Notes under the pieces: generated by a model
What the model was told of the DNA's origin: nothing
Database searches by the model: none
What the model saw: the letters and a program-made list of their open reading frames with translations, nothing else
Shown here: positions 1-9,553 of the stretch, one piece after another
How the letters are laid out: every line of letters begins with the position of its first letter
Position numbering within the stretch: position 1 is the stretch's first letter
Program-made: the position numbers and the translations under genes
Source: Halothermothrix sp.
Lineage (GTDB): Bacteria > Bacillota > Halanaerobiia > DY22613
Assembly (NCBI GenBank): GCA_016841825.1
Contig: JAENYK010000013.1
Coordinates: 109,495 to 173,494, forward strand
Reading direction: 5' to 3'
Length of the DNA stretch: 64,000 bases

Positions 1-808
1 CCAGTTGCTCAACTTGTTGATGTAATCTTGGAGTAGCTGCTAAAAGTCTTCTGGTATATGGATGGGATGCCCCCTGTGAACCATAGATATGCTCATTAGT
101 CCCGATCTCCACAACCTTACCAGCATACATGACCATAATTCGATCAGACACCTCAGCTTCTGTAGCCAGGTCATGGGTGATAAAGATAAATGACAGCTTT
201 AACTCTTGTTTCAGTTCTTTTAAAAGGTTAATGATCTGTGCCTGAACAACTACATCAAGCGCTGTAGTTGGTTCATCACAGATGACTACATCGGGTTCTA
301 AAAATAAACCCATGGCGATAACTATCCTTTGCTTCATTCCACCAGATAACTCATGAGGATATCTCTTCAGAACATCTGCCGATAAACCAACAAGATTGAC
401 ATACTTAATAATCCGTTCCAGAGCTTGATCATCTTCAATCTCTCGATGGAATTTAATAGTCTCCATCATCTGTTTTTGGATGGTATAAACAGGAGTCAAA
501 CAGTTCATCGCACCCTGAAAGACCATTGCTATCTTTTCCCAACGAATATTGGTCCGATACTGTCTCTCGTTTAGTTCTAAAACATTTTTGCCTTCTAAAA
601 AAATCTCTCCCCCCACAATCTTACCAGGAGGTGTTGGCATATTTAATAAAGCTGTACCCAAAGTAGTCTTTCCACAGCCAGATTCTCCAACGACACCCAG
701 AGTCTCACCTCTATACAAAGGGAAAGATACATCATCCAAAGCCCTAACAGCACCTTTACGTGTCAAATAATGTAACTTTATATTCCTAACATCTAATATT
801 TTATCCAT
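1..808 (-). CDS. ABC transporter ATP-binding protein, DppD/OppD type (3' end outside window)
   Basis: This is the ATPase of a peptide-type ABC importer, the last visible gene of the operon that starts at 5851. Translating the minus strand from the ATG at 808 gives MDKILDVRNIKLHYLTRKG. It is followed by a Walker A motif (GESGCGKTT), the ABC signature LSGGMKQR, a Walker B VVICDEPTTALD and the switch histidine in FIFITHDLA. The reading frame stays open to base 1, and the C-terminal HPYTRRLLAATP segment typical of the OppD/DppD family is present, so only the last few dozen residues are missing. The start lies 6 bases after the DppC stop, so translation is probably coupled. The family hydrolyses ATP at the inner face of the membrane to power uptake through the two adjacent permeases. 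The substrate is unknown. A second ATPase (DppF type) would be expected just beyond the left edge. Confidence 0.93.
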   Translation of the reverse strand, partial: MDKILDVRNIKLHYLTRKGAVRALDDVSFPLYRGETLGVVGESGCGKTTLGTALLNMPTPPGKIVGGEIFLEGKNVLELNERQYRTNIRWEKIAMVFQGAMNCLTPVYTIQKQMMETIKFHREIEDDQALERIIKYVNLVGLSADVLKRYPHELSGGMKQRIVIAMGLFLEPDVVICDEPTTALDVVVQAQIINLLKELKQELKLSFIFITHDLATEAEVSDRIMVMYAGKVVEIGTNEHIYGSQGASHPYTRRLLAATPRLHQQVEQL

Positions 809-814
809 AAGCCT

Positions 815-2215
815 CTACCTCGTTTTTAGTTTTGGATTTAGAATAGTATCCATCGCAAATCCGATGAATGCGAAAGTCATACCCATTCCTGCAATGAACA
901 GTCCCGGTGGTACTACCCACCACCATAAGCCCTGTAATACTGCACCACCACTTACTGCATCCCGCAAAATCTGACCCCAGGTTACAATAGTTGGATCTCC
1001 AAGACCAAGAAGACTGATTGTAGATTCAGTAACTATCGCACCAGGTACAGAAAGAGCCATAGATGCAAACGCATACGGTATTAGCTGTGGAATCATGTGG
1101 CGAAAGATTATCCGTGAGTGGGATGCATTTAAAGCACGGGCTGCTTCAACATAAGTCTCTGCTTTAATCTGCAATCCAATACTTCTCACAGTCCTCACTG
1201 GTCCCACCCAGGAAAAGACACACATAATTAGTATAATAGTCCAGATAGATGGTTTAAAGATGGCACTCAATACGATTAATACCGGAAGCATGGGAATACT
1301 GGCGGCAATCTCGTAAAATCTCATCATCAACATATCAACCAGACCGCCAAAATAAGCACTACTGACACCAAAGATTACCCCAATGATTACTGCCAGAGAA
1401 GATGTCATCAGGCCAATCAACATGGCCCATTTGGTACCGGCAATGACTCCACTCCAGATATCCCGTTTAAAGGAATCAGTACCGAGCAGACCAAAGACAT
1501 TACCTGATATTACTAAATTTGGTTCCAGAAATTCTCCTTCTCCCAAAATAACAGCTGTAATCTTTAGTTGATACTCTCCCTGTAAAGAAGCTGGATTTTG
1601 TAACATTCCTTCTTCAGCTTTCGCAAAAAGAACCTGCATCGAGTTCATCACATTTTTAGGTTTTGCTTTAATATTCTCAAAACTCTCATGTTGTTTGACA
1701 TAGTTATAAACATTATCTAGACTGTTAGTGCTAATTGGTATTCTCAAATCTCTTAAAGTTGTCGAGTTAACACTTTTTTCAGTCAAAAGAATCTCGTCAC
1801 CATCAGGCCTGAGAAGAGATATCATTAAAGTTACTTCTCCTCTAGTCATTGCATGGAAGATGATATCATTTGGAGCAATATCGTACTGATAGTCATAAGG
1901 GATTACCACATCAATAAATTCAAAACCCGAATCCTCTTCCCGCTTTAGCTCTACATCAGTAATTACCTTCTGAGGAGTATGTTTAGTAGAAGTAAACCAA
2001 TTAACCCAGACTGGAGCAGCTCCCTTGGGATTATCTTCCCAATATGAGATATCTCTCCAACGAGTACTGGCTTCAGGAAATGGAATAATCGCTGTTTCAA
2101 AGAGAATAATCACCACAAAAAGACAAAAAGTTATTAGCCCAAATATACCAAACCTGGTCTGACGAAATTCATTCCAGAAACTCAACATTGAACGTTTGAT
2201 GTTATTTAACTTCAT
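815..2215 (-). CDS. ABC transporter permease, DppC/OppC type with large external domain
   Basis: This is an inner-membrane permease subunit of the importer. The first membrane segment is near residues 22-45 (GIFGLITFCLFVVIILFE). About 200 residues that look extracytoplasmic follow, and the usual five-helix permease core begins near residue 265. The core contains the EAA loop (EAARALNASHSRIIFRHMIP) that contacts the ATPase. At 466 residues it is much longer than a typical DppC of about 300, and the extra length is entirely the domain between helices 1 and 2. Long versions like this occur in some Thermotogae and anaerobic Firmicutes transporters, where sugars as well as peptides can be cargo, so the substrate should not be assumed to be peptide. 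The gene overlaps the end of the upstream permease by 4 bases, consistent with translational coupling. Confidence 0.92.
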   Translation of the reverse strand: MKLNNIKRSMLSFWNEFRQTRFGIFGLITFCLFVVIILFETAIIPFPEASTRWRDISYWEDNPKGAAPVWVNWFTSTKHTPQKVITDVELKREEDSGFEFIDVVIPYDYQYDIAPNDIIFHAMTRGEVTLMISLLRPDGDEILLTEKSVNSTTLRDLRIPISTNSLDNVYNYVKQHESFENIKAKPKNVMNSMQVLFAKAEEGMLQNPASLQGEYQLKITAVILGEGEFLEPNLVISGNVFGLLGTDSFKRDIWSGVIAGTKWAMLIGLMTSSLAVIIGVIFGVSSAYFGGLVDMLMMRFYEIAASIPMLPVLIVLSAIFKPSIWTIILIMCVFSWVGPVRTVRSIGLQIKAETYVEAARALNASHSRIIFRHMIPQLIPYAFASMALSVPGAIVTESTISLLGLGDPTIVTWGQILRDAVSGGAVLQGLWWWVVPPGLFIAGMGMTFAFIGFAMDTILNPKLKTR

Positions 2216-3261
2216 GCTTTACCACCTACCTTAATCCGTGGATCCAGGAACCCATAAATTAGATCTAAGATAACCAGACCTGACAACGATAATGTTGTAG
2301 TGACAGCCAAAAGTCCCATCAGAACCGGAACATCATTCTGCTGAATAGCTACCCAATAAAGATTACCCATTCCAGGCCAACTAAAGATCCCTTCAAAGAT
2401 CAAACTACCTCCAAAAGAAGCCAATAATGACATTAGAGCCATGGTAACAATTGGTGGAGCAGCAGTCCGCATAGTATGACCGTACAGAACTTTGTTTTCA
2501 GAAAGACCACGGGCTCTGGCAGACATAATAAAATCTTCCTGAAGGGTTGTCAAAACCAGATTGCGGATCAGATAAGCTCTCCCCCAAAACCCAATAGCAA
2601 CCAGCACTAATACTGGAAGTGCCAGATGGTATAACATATCCAAAAAATAAGCAAAGCCACCAGTAGGAGGTGGTACGGAATGGATTCCTCCAGATGGGAA
2701 GATCGGTATCAAATAAACGAAGAACATAATACAGATCATAGCCATCCACCAACCGGGAATACCGTAGACAATCATCGTAATGACCGAAGTACTCTGGTCA
2801 AGTTTTTTATTAGGCTTTTGTGCCTTCTTGATCCCTAAAGCAATTCCTAAAAGGGTATCAATCACAACCACTGTGGTAAATAAGATCAGAGTATTAGGTA
2901 TCTTACTTCCAACAATCTTGATAACCTCCCGATCTCCCTGAGGTGACTGCATCAATGTTGATTTACCAAAATTAAAAGTTATAGTATCAACAGCCCTCCA
3001 GAAAATTCTCTGCATAACCGGTTCATTTAGATGGTATCTCTTAATAAAGTAATCATATCTTTTAGCTTTATAGACATCCAGCGCCTCCTGGCTCAATCCA
3101 CTTGAACTTCGATTCAATATCTCCATCTCAACGGTCTCATTTATCTGATCATATAAGGTCTTTTCCATAATAGTGTTAAATAGAGCAGAGAAGATAAACA
3201 TGATAATTATAAAGCCCCCACAGGCATAGAGAATACGTTTAATGACATATTTCCAGTACAT
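2212..3261 (-). CDS. ABC transporter permease, DppB/OppB type
   Basis: This is the partner permease of the DppC-like protein. The 349-residue product begins with a membrane helix (residues 7-28), then a periplasm-facing stretch of about 100 residues, then the conserved core with the EAA-type loop (ARARGLSENKVLYGHTMRTA). The end matches the family pattern (GLLAVTTTLSLSGLVILDLIYGFLDPRIK). The length is normal for the family with a slightly long external loop. Its stop overlaps the start of the next gene. It is separated from the upstream binding-protein gene by 94 bases that contain a strong hairpin (3303-3328), which would lower permease expression relative to the binding protein. The exact cargo is unknown. 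Confidence 0.93.
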   Translation of the reverse strand: MYWKYVIKRILYACGGFIIIMFIFSALFNTIMEKTLYDQINETVEMEILNRSSSGLSQEALDVYKAKRYDYFIKRYHLNEPVMQRIFWRAVDTITFNFGKSTLMQSPQGDREVIKIVGSKIPNTLILFTTVVVIDTLLGIALGIKKAQKPNKKLDQSTSVITMIVYGIPGWWMAMICIMFFVYLIPIFPSGGIHSVPPPTGGFAYFLDMLYHLALPVLVLVAIGFWGRAYLIRNLVLTTLQEDFIMSARARGLSENKVLYGHTMRTAAPPIVTMALMSLLASFGGSLIFEGIFSWPGMGNLYWVAIQQNDVPVLMGLLAVTTTLSLSGLVILDLIYGFLDPRIKVGGKA

Positions 3262-3302
3262 TCTGAGATCACCTCAATTTCTTCAAAATACTATATTATT
3301 AA

Positions 3303-3328
3303 TGTGCCCCCAACAAGTTGGGGGCACA
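3303..3328 (-). terminator. Intercistronic hairpin between binding protein and permeases
   Basis: A perfect inverted repeat TGTGCCCCCAAC / GTTGGGGGCACA with a tiny loop lies between the binding-protein stop and the DppB start. It is followed on the minus strand by TTAATAATATAG, a weak U-rich run. It is likely an attenuating terminator or an mRNA-stabilising stem that keeps the binding protein more abundant than the membrane components. Confidence 0.7.
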
Positions 3329-3355
3329 GCTTTATGCAAAAATTCGCACAAATGA

Positions 3356-5851
3356 TTAGCGAAGAACAATCGGTTTAGTTACTGCTTCACCGACAGTTTT
3401 GCCTTCACCAGTAATCTCAACCAGGATGCTGTAAGAACCTGGAGCTAAATTCTGAGTCGCACTACCTGGAATCTTACCTTCAAAGATACCATTATTAGTT
3501 AGTTCAGCATTGTAGGTAAGTTCGCCATCATCAGTAATCAATGTAATGGTCGTATTCCCCATAGTAGCAGGTACACCAACATTATTAGGATAGATAGCTT
3601 CAGTCGCATGAACTTTGACCACAATATCTTTGCCTCTTACGTTCAACATTGGAGTTTCGATGGTCTCGATATCCAGAATTGTCCGCTCAAACAAGGCCAT
3701 CAGTGAATCACTATCCATCGGATAATCTTCATCTCTGACAGCTTTCAGTTCAGCATAGTTGGCATCAGTATCGTATTTAGCCAGATAGTAACCACCGTTA
3801 GAGATATAAGCATGACCGTACTTGTTAATAAACGTCAGGGCAGCCTGATATCTTGCGATAGCATCTTCAACAGTGATGTACTCTTCCAGACCAAGAGGAA
3901 TCCATTCCTCGATAATCATCTTATGTAATTCAGCTTTGATATCCTTAACACATCTCTCGACCAGAACATCAACCGGTTCAGCTCCCTCTCTACTACCGGA
4001 GAAGGAATAGACTGTTCCAGAGTTACTACCCAGTGCAACCATTCTGCCTAAAGCTTCAGCGATCTCCCAGGAGACACCAAGACTTGGACTATGGGTATTC
4101 GTACTCCAGGCCGGAGCCAATTTACCGATCATTCTGTTAGGATCTGGGGAATAGTCATCGGTCCAGCCGTAGACTATATTATTTTCAAAATCATAAATAG
4201 TACCTTTATCCAGATCAGCTGTCGGAGCATACAAATCATCAATCTCCTGTTCATACCAGGGATCACCTTCGTACTCTTTGATTCTCCATTCTTCCTTGAA
4301 GACATCATCATATAAGTAATCAATCATACTCATGGGAATACCTTGATGGAAATCTCTATATTCCAGCGTAAACTTCCCATAACCTTTGGCAGTAGTACCA
4401 GGACCTACTTCAACCCACTCATCTTTGTAAGCATCCCATTTGACAGCATTGGCTGGGACTTCAATATCGCCGACAATCTCACCTTCAGCATTACGCAATA
4501 CAGAAGTCTCAATTTCCAGAGGAACTGCTACTAATGACGTATACATTGCATCTACTGGACTCTCAAAGGCACCCATATCCATCAACAGATCAGCAATTCT
4601 ACTGGAGTAAGTATCAGTCATGCCATCAAGACCGATCGGATCCCAGGCCTGCATGAATAGACTACCCTGGGAAGAGAATTGAGTAACCTTCATAACCTTA
4701 TTTTTAGGTTTGGCTGTAAGCAAGGACCATTGATTTAAGCCATCACCTAAACCATAGGCAAACCTCTCTTCAAAGGCATTCTTGTTAGCTAAGAAATAGT
4801 CGTGCTGAACTGCTACGAATATTCTGACAGCTTCTTCTAAACCAAGAGTCTGTGCTTTCAGAGTAGCATCCCAGTACTCTTCTTCATTCAAAACATCACC
4901 ATACATAGCTATTTGAGTCAGTTTATCAATCTCGTCGTTAGTATATCTCCAGTTGGCAGCATTGGTTCGACCAGGCATCCAGTTTCTCCAGGGAGCATAC
5001 ATCTGACCGACGATATGATCCCAGAAACGCCGGGTTGCACCAGCACCCCATGCTTCTGTTAACATGTTCCAGTCATAGTTGGCGGGATTATTATCGTAAA
5101 CCAGATCATTCGCTTTATAGCGATCAACCATCAGTTTCTCCACTGTCAAACCAGTTTTTTCAAGTTGGGTAGTGAAATAATTCCCCAGTGGAACACGAAC
5201 TGATGGGTCATCAACTCTGATGACAAACTTGATGACAACTGGTTCATTATTAAACATCCACTTGCCATCTTTTTTAACAAGTTTACCCTTATTCTCCGGT
5301 AAACTTGCAGCTTCATTCATGGCAGTTTCGATGGCTTCCAGAGCTCTGCTCTCATCGCCTTCTGCACTAAAGCCCATCTTGGAAGCATTCAACTCATATC
5401 TATAAGTTCCAGGTTGACCGGGAACCACGCAAGTGTACATCGGCATCCCTGCACCACCTAAAATCTCTTCAACGACATACTTTCTATTTACTAAAAAGTT
5501 TAGTGCAAATCTTAAATCTTTAATTGCAAATGGGTTAAAGTATTCTTTGCCATCTACAGTTAAAGTGTATGGGGCAACATTGGGAATAGGATTAAGTATA
5601 AAATCTGTGTACCCAGAAGGTACTGAGTAGATATCCAATTTATCCAATTCTGCCTGACTTAAACTCAAAACTTGCGGGGCAGATAAGCCTTCCAAAAAGA
5701 TATCAGTATTACCGGCTATAGCATCCTGAATACCAATATCTTCCTGCATTCTTACATCAAAATAAATAGTATCAGCATAAAATCCACCATCAGCTAATAC
5801 AGAAACTGACATTAATAATACTAATAAAATACTTAACACTACTCGTTTCAT
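3356..5851 (-). CDS. Family 5 extracellular solute-binding protein
   Basis: This is the substrate-capturing lipid- or cell-surface-associated component of the ABC importer. I place the start at the ATG at 5851 because AAGGAGGAG lies four bases upstream and the product then opens with a clean signal peptide (MKRVVLSILLVLLMSVSVLADG). A longer frame from 5875 would start at TTG and lacks this spacing. The product is 831 residues, long for SBP_bac_5 (usually 500-600). The family fold is recognisable from DIFLEGLSAPQVLSL, the AIKDLRFALNFLVNRKYV segment and the conserved RTNAANWRYTNDEIDKL region. The last roughly 100 residues look like a beta-sandwich appendix (TMGNTTITLITDDGELTYNA). No lipobox cysteine is seen after the signal peptide, so it may be secreted or held by other means. 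It is the first gene of the operon. Confidence 0.9.
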   Translation of the reverse strand: MKRVVLSILLVLLMSVSVLADGGFYADTIYFDVRMQEDIGIQDAIAGNTDIFLEGLSAPQVLSLSQAELDKLDIYSVPSGYTDFILNPIPNVAPYTLTVDGKEYFNPFAIKDLRFALNFLVNRKYVVEEILGGAGMPMYTCVVPGQPGTYRYELNASKMGFSAEGDESRALEAIETAMNEAASLPENKGKLVKKDGKWMFNNEPVVIKFVIRVDDPSVRVPLGNYFTTQLEKTGLTVEKLMVDRYKANDLVYDNNPANYDWNMLTEAWGAGATRRFWDHIVGQMYAPWRNWMPGRTNAANWRYTNDEIDKLTQIAMYGDVLNEEEYWDATLKAQTLGLEEAVRIFVAVQHDYFLANKNAFEERFAYGLGDGLNQWSLLTAKPKNKVMKVTQFSSQGSLFMQAWDPIGLDGMTDTYSSRIADLLMDMGAFESPVDAMYTSLVAVPLEIETSVLRNAEGEIVGDIEVPANAVKWDAYKDEWVEVGPGTTAKGYGKFTLEYRDFHQGIPMSMIDYLYDDVFKEEWRIKEYEGDPWYEQEIDDLYAPTADLDKGTIYDFENNIVYGWTDDYSPDPNRMIGKLAPAWSTNTHSPSLGVSWEIAEALGRMVALGSNSGTVYSFSGSREGAEPVDVLVERCVKDIKAELHKMIIEEWIPLGLEEYITVEDAIARYQAALTFINKYGHAYISNGGYYLAKYDTDANYAELKAVRDEDYPMDSDSLMALFERTILDIETIETPMLNVRGKDIVVKVHATEAIYPNNVGVPATMGNTTITLITDDGELTYNAELTNNGIFEGKIPGSATQNLAPGSYSILVEITGEGKTVGEAVTKPIVLR

Positions 5852-6166
5852 AAGTCTCCTCCTTTTCTCGTTCAACTACTTAAGACCAGAATACCTCCTC
5901 GAACTTCTAGAATACTGATTACTAGTACTGTTCTCTGAGTGATATAAGTATTACATCACCTCCATTAATCGAATTTAAGTGCAAACTTTCATCTGTAGTA
6001 TGTACTGTAGTATAAGAAGACTATATAGGCTAGTAGATAAATATTTCGGTACATTAAAGCCAAAAACCTCTTTCTGAGTAGCAATTTTATTAAAAATTTT
6101 TTAGAAATATTAAATTACCTGTATTTTTAGAGCTGTTGGTATTACTTCTAATTTTTTCTATTATTA
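5852..6166. other. Intergenic region upstream of the binding-protein gene
   Basis: There is no gene here. It should hold the promoter and leader of the ABC operon on the minus strand. I see only weak matches: a TATACT-like -10 around 6009-6014 with a poor -35. I do not call a promoter, and no riboswitch was recognised. Confidence 0.5.
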
Positions 6167-6201
6167 AAAGAGAGATCAATTTTCGTAATTGACCTCTCTT
6201 T
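6167..6201 (-). terminator. Rho-independent terminator after the DUF1015 operon
   Basis: AAAGAGAGGTCAATT pairs with AATTGATCTCTCTTT on the minus strand, with a short loop and a following TTTTAATAAT. It lies 15 bases past the DUF1015 stop and closes the serC/serA/DUF1015 operon. Confidence 0.85.
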
Positions 6202-6215
6202 GGCAATAATCAATA

Positions 6216-7457
6216 TTAGCCTAATAGGTGAACAAATATGCCACTTCTCAGCTTCGGTTCAAACCAGGTGGACTTAGGTGGCATAACTTCACCATTATCA
6301 GCAATATCCATCAGATCTTCAATGGTTGTTGGATGTAAAGAGAAGGCAACTCTCATTCCTTGATGTACTCTTTTTTCTAACTCCTGTAAGCCGCGAATAC
6401 CACCAATAAAATCAATACGACTATCTGTTCTTTGATTCTCAATAGCAAGAATTGGCCTTAGAAGATTATTGGTCAAAATGGAGACAGGTAGCCGATCAAC
6501 TGGATCATTCACATCAAACAATCCATCCTTAATCGTCAGTTTATACCATTGATTAGCCAGATACATGCCAAAATCAGTCCGCGTTTCTGGACGATATGTG
6601 TGATCTATCTCCTCAATGGTAAATCTTTCTCTGATCAAATTCATAAACTCCCGATCAGAATAACCATTCAAATCAGATACTACCCGATTATAATCCATAA
6701 TGTACAATTCTTCATCTGGGAAAAGAACTGATAAGAAAAAGTTAAATTCCTCATCCCCAGTATAACCTGGATTCTCTTCTCTACGCTTTAAGCCAACCTT
6801 AACAGCAGAAGCAGAACGATGATGTCCATCTGCAATATATAAGTAATCTATCTCACCAAAAAGTTTTTCTATTCGAGCGACCAGGTCAGTACTATCTATC
6901 ACCCAAACAGTATGTTGAATACCATCCTCAGCAGTAAAATCATACACAGGATCATGTGAAATTTTCCAATTATTAATAATCTCACTGATATCAGCTTTAG
7001 CTCTATAGGTTAAAAATATTGGCCCAGTGTTTGCGTTAGTATAATCAACATGGTTAATTCTATCCTGTTCTTTCTCCGGTCGAGTAAACTCATGTTTTTT
7101 GATGATATCATTCAAATAGTCATCAATTGATGTACATCCAACTAAACCAGTCTGTGCCCGGCCATTCATAATCTGACGATAAATATAAAAATTTGAGCTC
7201 TTGTCTTGTATATATATGCCGTCAGTAATCATTTTATACAAGTTATCTCTTGCTTTTTCATAAACTTGTGGAGAATATGGATCAACAGATGGTTCTAAAT
7301 CAATTTCAGCTTTATCTACATGCAGGAAAGAGTAAGGATTCCCTACAACCATCTCCCGGGCTTCTTCACTATTCATAACATCATAAGGTAAAGCAGCTAC
7401 CTTATCTGCCAATTTTGAAGTCGGTCTGACGGCTTTAAAAGGTCTCACTACAGCCAT
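6216..7457 (-). CDS. DUF1015 family protein
   Basis: This is a conserved protein of unknown biochemical function, about 413 residues, the normal size for DUF1015 (COG4198). The start is taken at the ATG at 7457, giving MAVVRPFKAVRP, the family's usual opening. It lies 4 bases after the serA stop with a GGGGGC site inside the end of serA. A longer frame overlaps serA. Family hallmarks are ALPYDVMNSEEAREM near residue 23, the HVD motif near 47, HEFTRPEKEQDR near 122, and the diagnostic DGHHR at about 210-214. The same kind of GxHR signature occurs in ParB/Srx-fold free-serine kinases; that resemblance is an observation, not proof of homology. The tight linkage to serC- and serA-like genes suggests a role in serine or phosphoserine metabolism, and no serB is present here. 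Confidence 0.9.
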   Translation of the reverse strand: MAVVRPFKAVRPTSKLADKVAALPYDVMNSEEAREMVVGNPYSFLHVDKAEIDLEPSVDPYSPQVYEKARDNLYKMITDGIYIQDKSSNFYIYRQIMNGRAQTGLVGCTSIDDYLNDIIKKHEFTRPEKEQDRINHVDYTNANTGPIFLTYRAKADISEIINNWKISHDPVYDFTAEDGIQHTVWVIDSTDLVARIEKLFGEIDYLYIADGHHRSASAVKVGLKRREENPGYTGDEEFNFFLSVLFPDEELYIMDYNRVVSDLNGYSDREFMNLIRERFTIEEIDHTYRPETRTDFGMYLANQWYKLTIKDGLFDVNDPVDRLPVSILTNNLLRPILAIENQRTDSRIDFIGGIRGLQELEKRVHQGMRVAFSLHPTTIEDLMDIADNGEVMPPKSTWFEPKLRSGIFVHLLG

Positions 7458-7461
7458 AAGT

Positions 7462-8370
7462 TTATGCCCCCTTATTGAAAAATTCACTAATTACAGATAC
7501 AGTCTCTGCCCCAACTCGATCTTGAGCTTCCTTTGTTGACGCACCAATATGAGGAGTCACAGAAACCTTATTGTGATTTACCAGTTTTTCATTTTTAGTC
7601 GGTTCCTCAATAAATACATCAATGCCCGCACCAGCCACTTTACCGGAATCTAGTGCTTCTAATAAAGCGGTTTCGCATACTACACCACCACGAGCACAAT
7701 TGATTACAAATACGCCATCTTTCATCTTACTGAACTCTTCTTGTCCTAAGATTGGTTTCCCAGAAGCCGGAACATGTAATGAGATGAAATCTGACTTAGT
7801 TAATAGTTGATCCATACTGACAAACTCACAACCATCACAAGATTCGGTTAAAGCAATATCTGTAAAGATGACATTCATCCCCAAAGCCTTGGCTCTTTTA
7901 GCAGTTTCACGGGCAATTCTACCAAAACCAATCAAACCTAAAGTCTTATTAGCCAATTCGATACCTTTATAAATCTTTTTATTCCATTGACCCGCTCTCA
8001 TAGTCAAATTAGAATGATGTAAAAATCTGGCGAGAGTAAACATATGTCCAATTGTTAATTCAGCAACAGAAGCACTACTGGAGTTAGGAGTATTTCGAAC
8101 GGCAATCCCCTTCTCTTCAGCATAGTCTACATCAATATTATCAACACCAACACCAGCTCTTACAATGAGCTTTAACCTACCGCCTGCAGCTGCTGCATCA
8201 ATAATTGGTTGACGAATTTTGGTCGCAGACCGGACAACTATTGCATCAAAATTCTTAATCTGTTCTTTTAATTCTTCTGGTTCAAAATACTGCTCAACAA
8301 CCTCAAAACCTTGAGCTTTTAAAGCTTCAATACCACTTTTAGCCATTCCATCAGTAACTAAAATTCTCAT
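7462..8370 (-). CDS. serA: D-3-phosphoglycerate dehydrogenase, short form
   Basis: This is an NAD-dependent 2-hydroxyacid dehydrogenase that would oxidise 3-phosphoglycerate to 3-phosphohydroxypyruvate, the first step of serine synthesis. The 302-residue product has the dinucleotide-binding motif GLIGFGRIA near 145-153, the substrate-binding RAGVGVDNID near 71, the catalytic arginine in NCARGGVV and the catalytic histidine in TPHIGAST. It lacks the C-terminal ACT or intervening domain of longer SerA proteins, so feedback inhibition by serine is not expected through an ACT domain. AAGGAGG stands six bases before the ATG. It sits 14 bases after the aminotransferase gene and 4 bases before DUF1015, clearly one operon. 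A glyoxylate/hydroxypyruvate reductase is the main alternative, less likely given the neighbours. Confidence 0.88.
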   Translation of the reverse strand: MRILVTDGMAKSGIEALKAQGFEVVEQYFEPEELKEQIKNFDAIVVRSATKIRQPIIDAAAAGGRLKLIVRAGVGVDNIDVDYAEEKGIAVRNTPNSSSASVAELTIGHMFTLARFLHHSNLTMRAGQWNKKIYKGIELANKTLGLIGFGRIARETAKRAKALGMNVIFTDIALTESCDGCEFVSMDQLLTKSDFISLHVPASGKPILGQEEFSKMKDGVFVINCARGGVVCETALLEALDSGKVAGAGIDVFIEEPTKNEKLVNHNKVSVTPHIGASTKEAQDRVGAETVSVISEFFNKGA

Positions 8371-8384
8371 TGGAAACCTCCTTA

Positions 8385-9455
8385 TTATAAGCCCAAAATT
8401 TCTTCAATGATTACAAGTAATTCCTTAACCTCATCGAGAGTAGTCTCTGCCATATGAGCAATTCTAAAGGTCTTCTCTTTAAGTTTACCATAACCATTTG
8501 AAATGCTGTAACCCCTCTCTCCTAATTGCTTATTTAAGTCAGATACATTAATCTCTCTAGTATTTTTAATGTTAGTCAGAGTGTTAGAGGCATATTGTTC
8601 CACTGGGAATAACTCAAAATGTCTTCTAGCCCATCCCCTGGTATAGTCAGCCATCTCTTTATGTCTGGCAAATCTATTTTCTAGACCTTCTTCAAAAATT
8701 AAATCTAATTGATAGTCAAGAGCAAACATATGAGCTAAAGAAGGCGTGGATGGATATTGATAATCTTTCTTCTGAATATAATCATACAAATTTAAAAGAT
8801 CAAAATAGAATCCTCTGTTCTCAACCTGTTTAGCAGCCTCACGTGCTTTTGTAGAAAATGTACAGATCGCCATTCCTGGAGGTAGTCCCAGAGCTTTTTG
8901 CGTTGAAGTAATACAGATATCAATACCTAGCTTGTCCACTTCAATCTTTGCACCTGCTGCAGAGCTTACGGCATCGACGCACCAGATTACTTCTGGATAT
9001 TTTTTCATCACTTCTGCAATCTCTTCAACAGGATTCATTAGACCAGTAGAGGTTTCATTATGAGTCACAGTAACCAGATCATATTTCCCTGTTGCTAAAG
9101 CCTGATCTACCATCTCGGGTGTTGTTGGATGACCCCACTCAGATTCAAATTTGTCAGCAGGAACATTGTTCCCTTTTGCCATATCAAACCATCTGTTACC
9201 AAAAGCACCTACTGAGAAAACTGCTGCACGCTTTCTGGTACAGGAACGGATTGCACCTTCCATTAGACCACTACCTGATGATGTAGATAGCAATATTTCG
9301 TTCTCAGTATAAAAAAGTTTTCGCATTTTGTCAGAAATATTTCTTTGAAGTTTGGAAGCATCCTTGGTTCTATGACCAATCATCGGTGTAGCCATCTTTT
9401 GCAGCACATCTTCCCGTACATCAACTGGACCTGGAATAAAAAGTTTCTTGTGCAT
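8385..9455 (-). CDS. Class V aminotransferase, phosphoserine/serine-pyruvate type
   Basis: This is a PLP-dependent aminotransferase of 356 residues. The PLP lysine is K187 in CITSTQKALGLPPG, preceded by the cofactor-contact region WCVDAVSSAAG. The opening FIPGPVDVREDVLQKMATPMIGHR is typical of the alanine-glyoxylate/serine-pyruvate branch, which in many clostridia substitutes for classical SerC. In this operon it most plausibly converts 3-phosphohydroxypyruvate to phosphoserine using an amino donor. The start is well supported by GGAGG eight bases upstream. It is the first gene of the serine operon, behind the candidate promoter at 9525-9553. Class V enzymes are hard to separate by motif, so alanine-glyoxylate transamination remains possible. 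Confidence 0.85.
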   Translation of the reverse strand: MHKKLFIPGPVDVREDVLQKMATPMIGHRTKDASKLQRNISDKMRKLFYTENEILLSTSSGSGLMEGAIRSCTRKRAAVFSVGAFGNRWFDMAKGNNVPADKFESEWGHPTTPEMVDQALATGKYDLVTVTHNETSTGLMNPVEEIAEVMKKYPEVIWCVDAVSSAAGAKIEVDKLGIDICITSTQKALGLPPGMAICTFSTKAREAAKQVENRGFYFDLLNLYDYIQKKDYQYPSTPSLAHMFALDYQLDLIFEEGLENRFARHKEMADYTRGWARRHFELFPVEQYASNTLTNIKNTREINVSDLNKQLGERGYSISNGYGKLKEKTFRIAHMAETTLDEVKELLVIIEEILGL

Positions 9456-9524
9456 TTCTCATTCCTCCGTTTTAATTTTTTTCATTTCTCGACATGAAAT
9501 AACTCAAATCGCACACCAGTTATA

Positions 9525-9553
9525 ATTGTAACATCAAACCTTCTAAATAGCAA
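9525..9553 (-). promoter_or_regulatory. Candidate sigma-A promoter of the serine operon
   Basis: On the minus strand TTGCTA and TACAAT are separated by exactly 17 bases, about 70 bases upstream of the aminotransferase start. The -35 box is only a 4/6 match, so this is a moderate call. Confidence 0.45.

Noticed and set aside
2498..2752. Open frame within the DppB gene and many similar plus-strand frames inside the NRPS/PKS genes
   Set aside because: They lie wholly inside strongly supported genes in other frames, have no ribosome sites and no family signature; they are shadows of the long coding regions.
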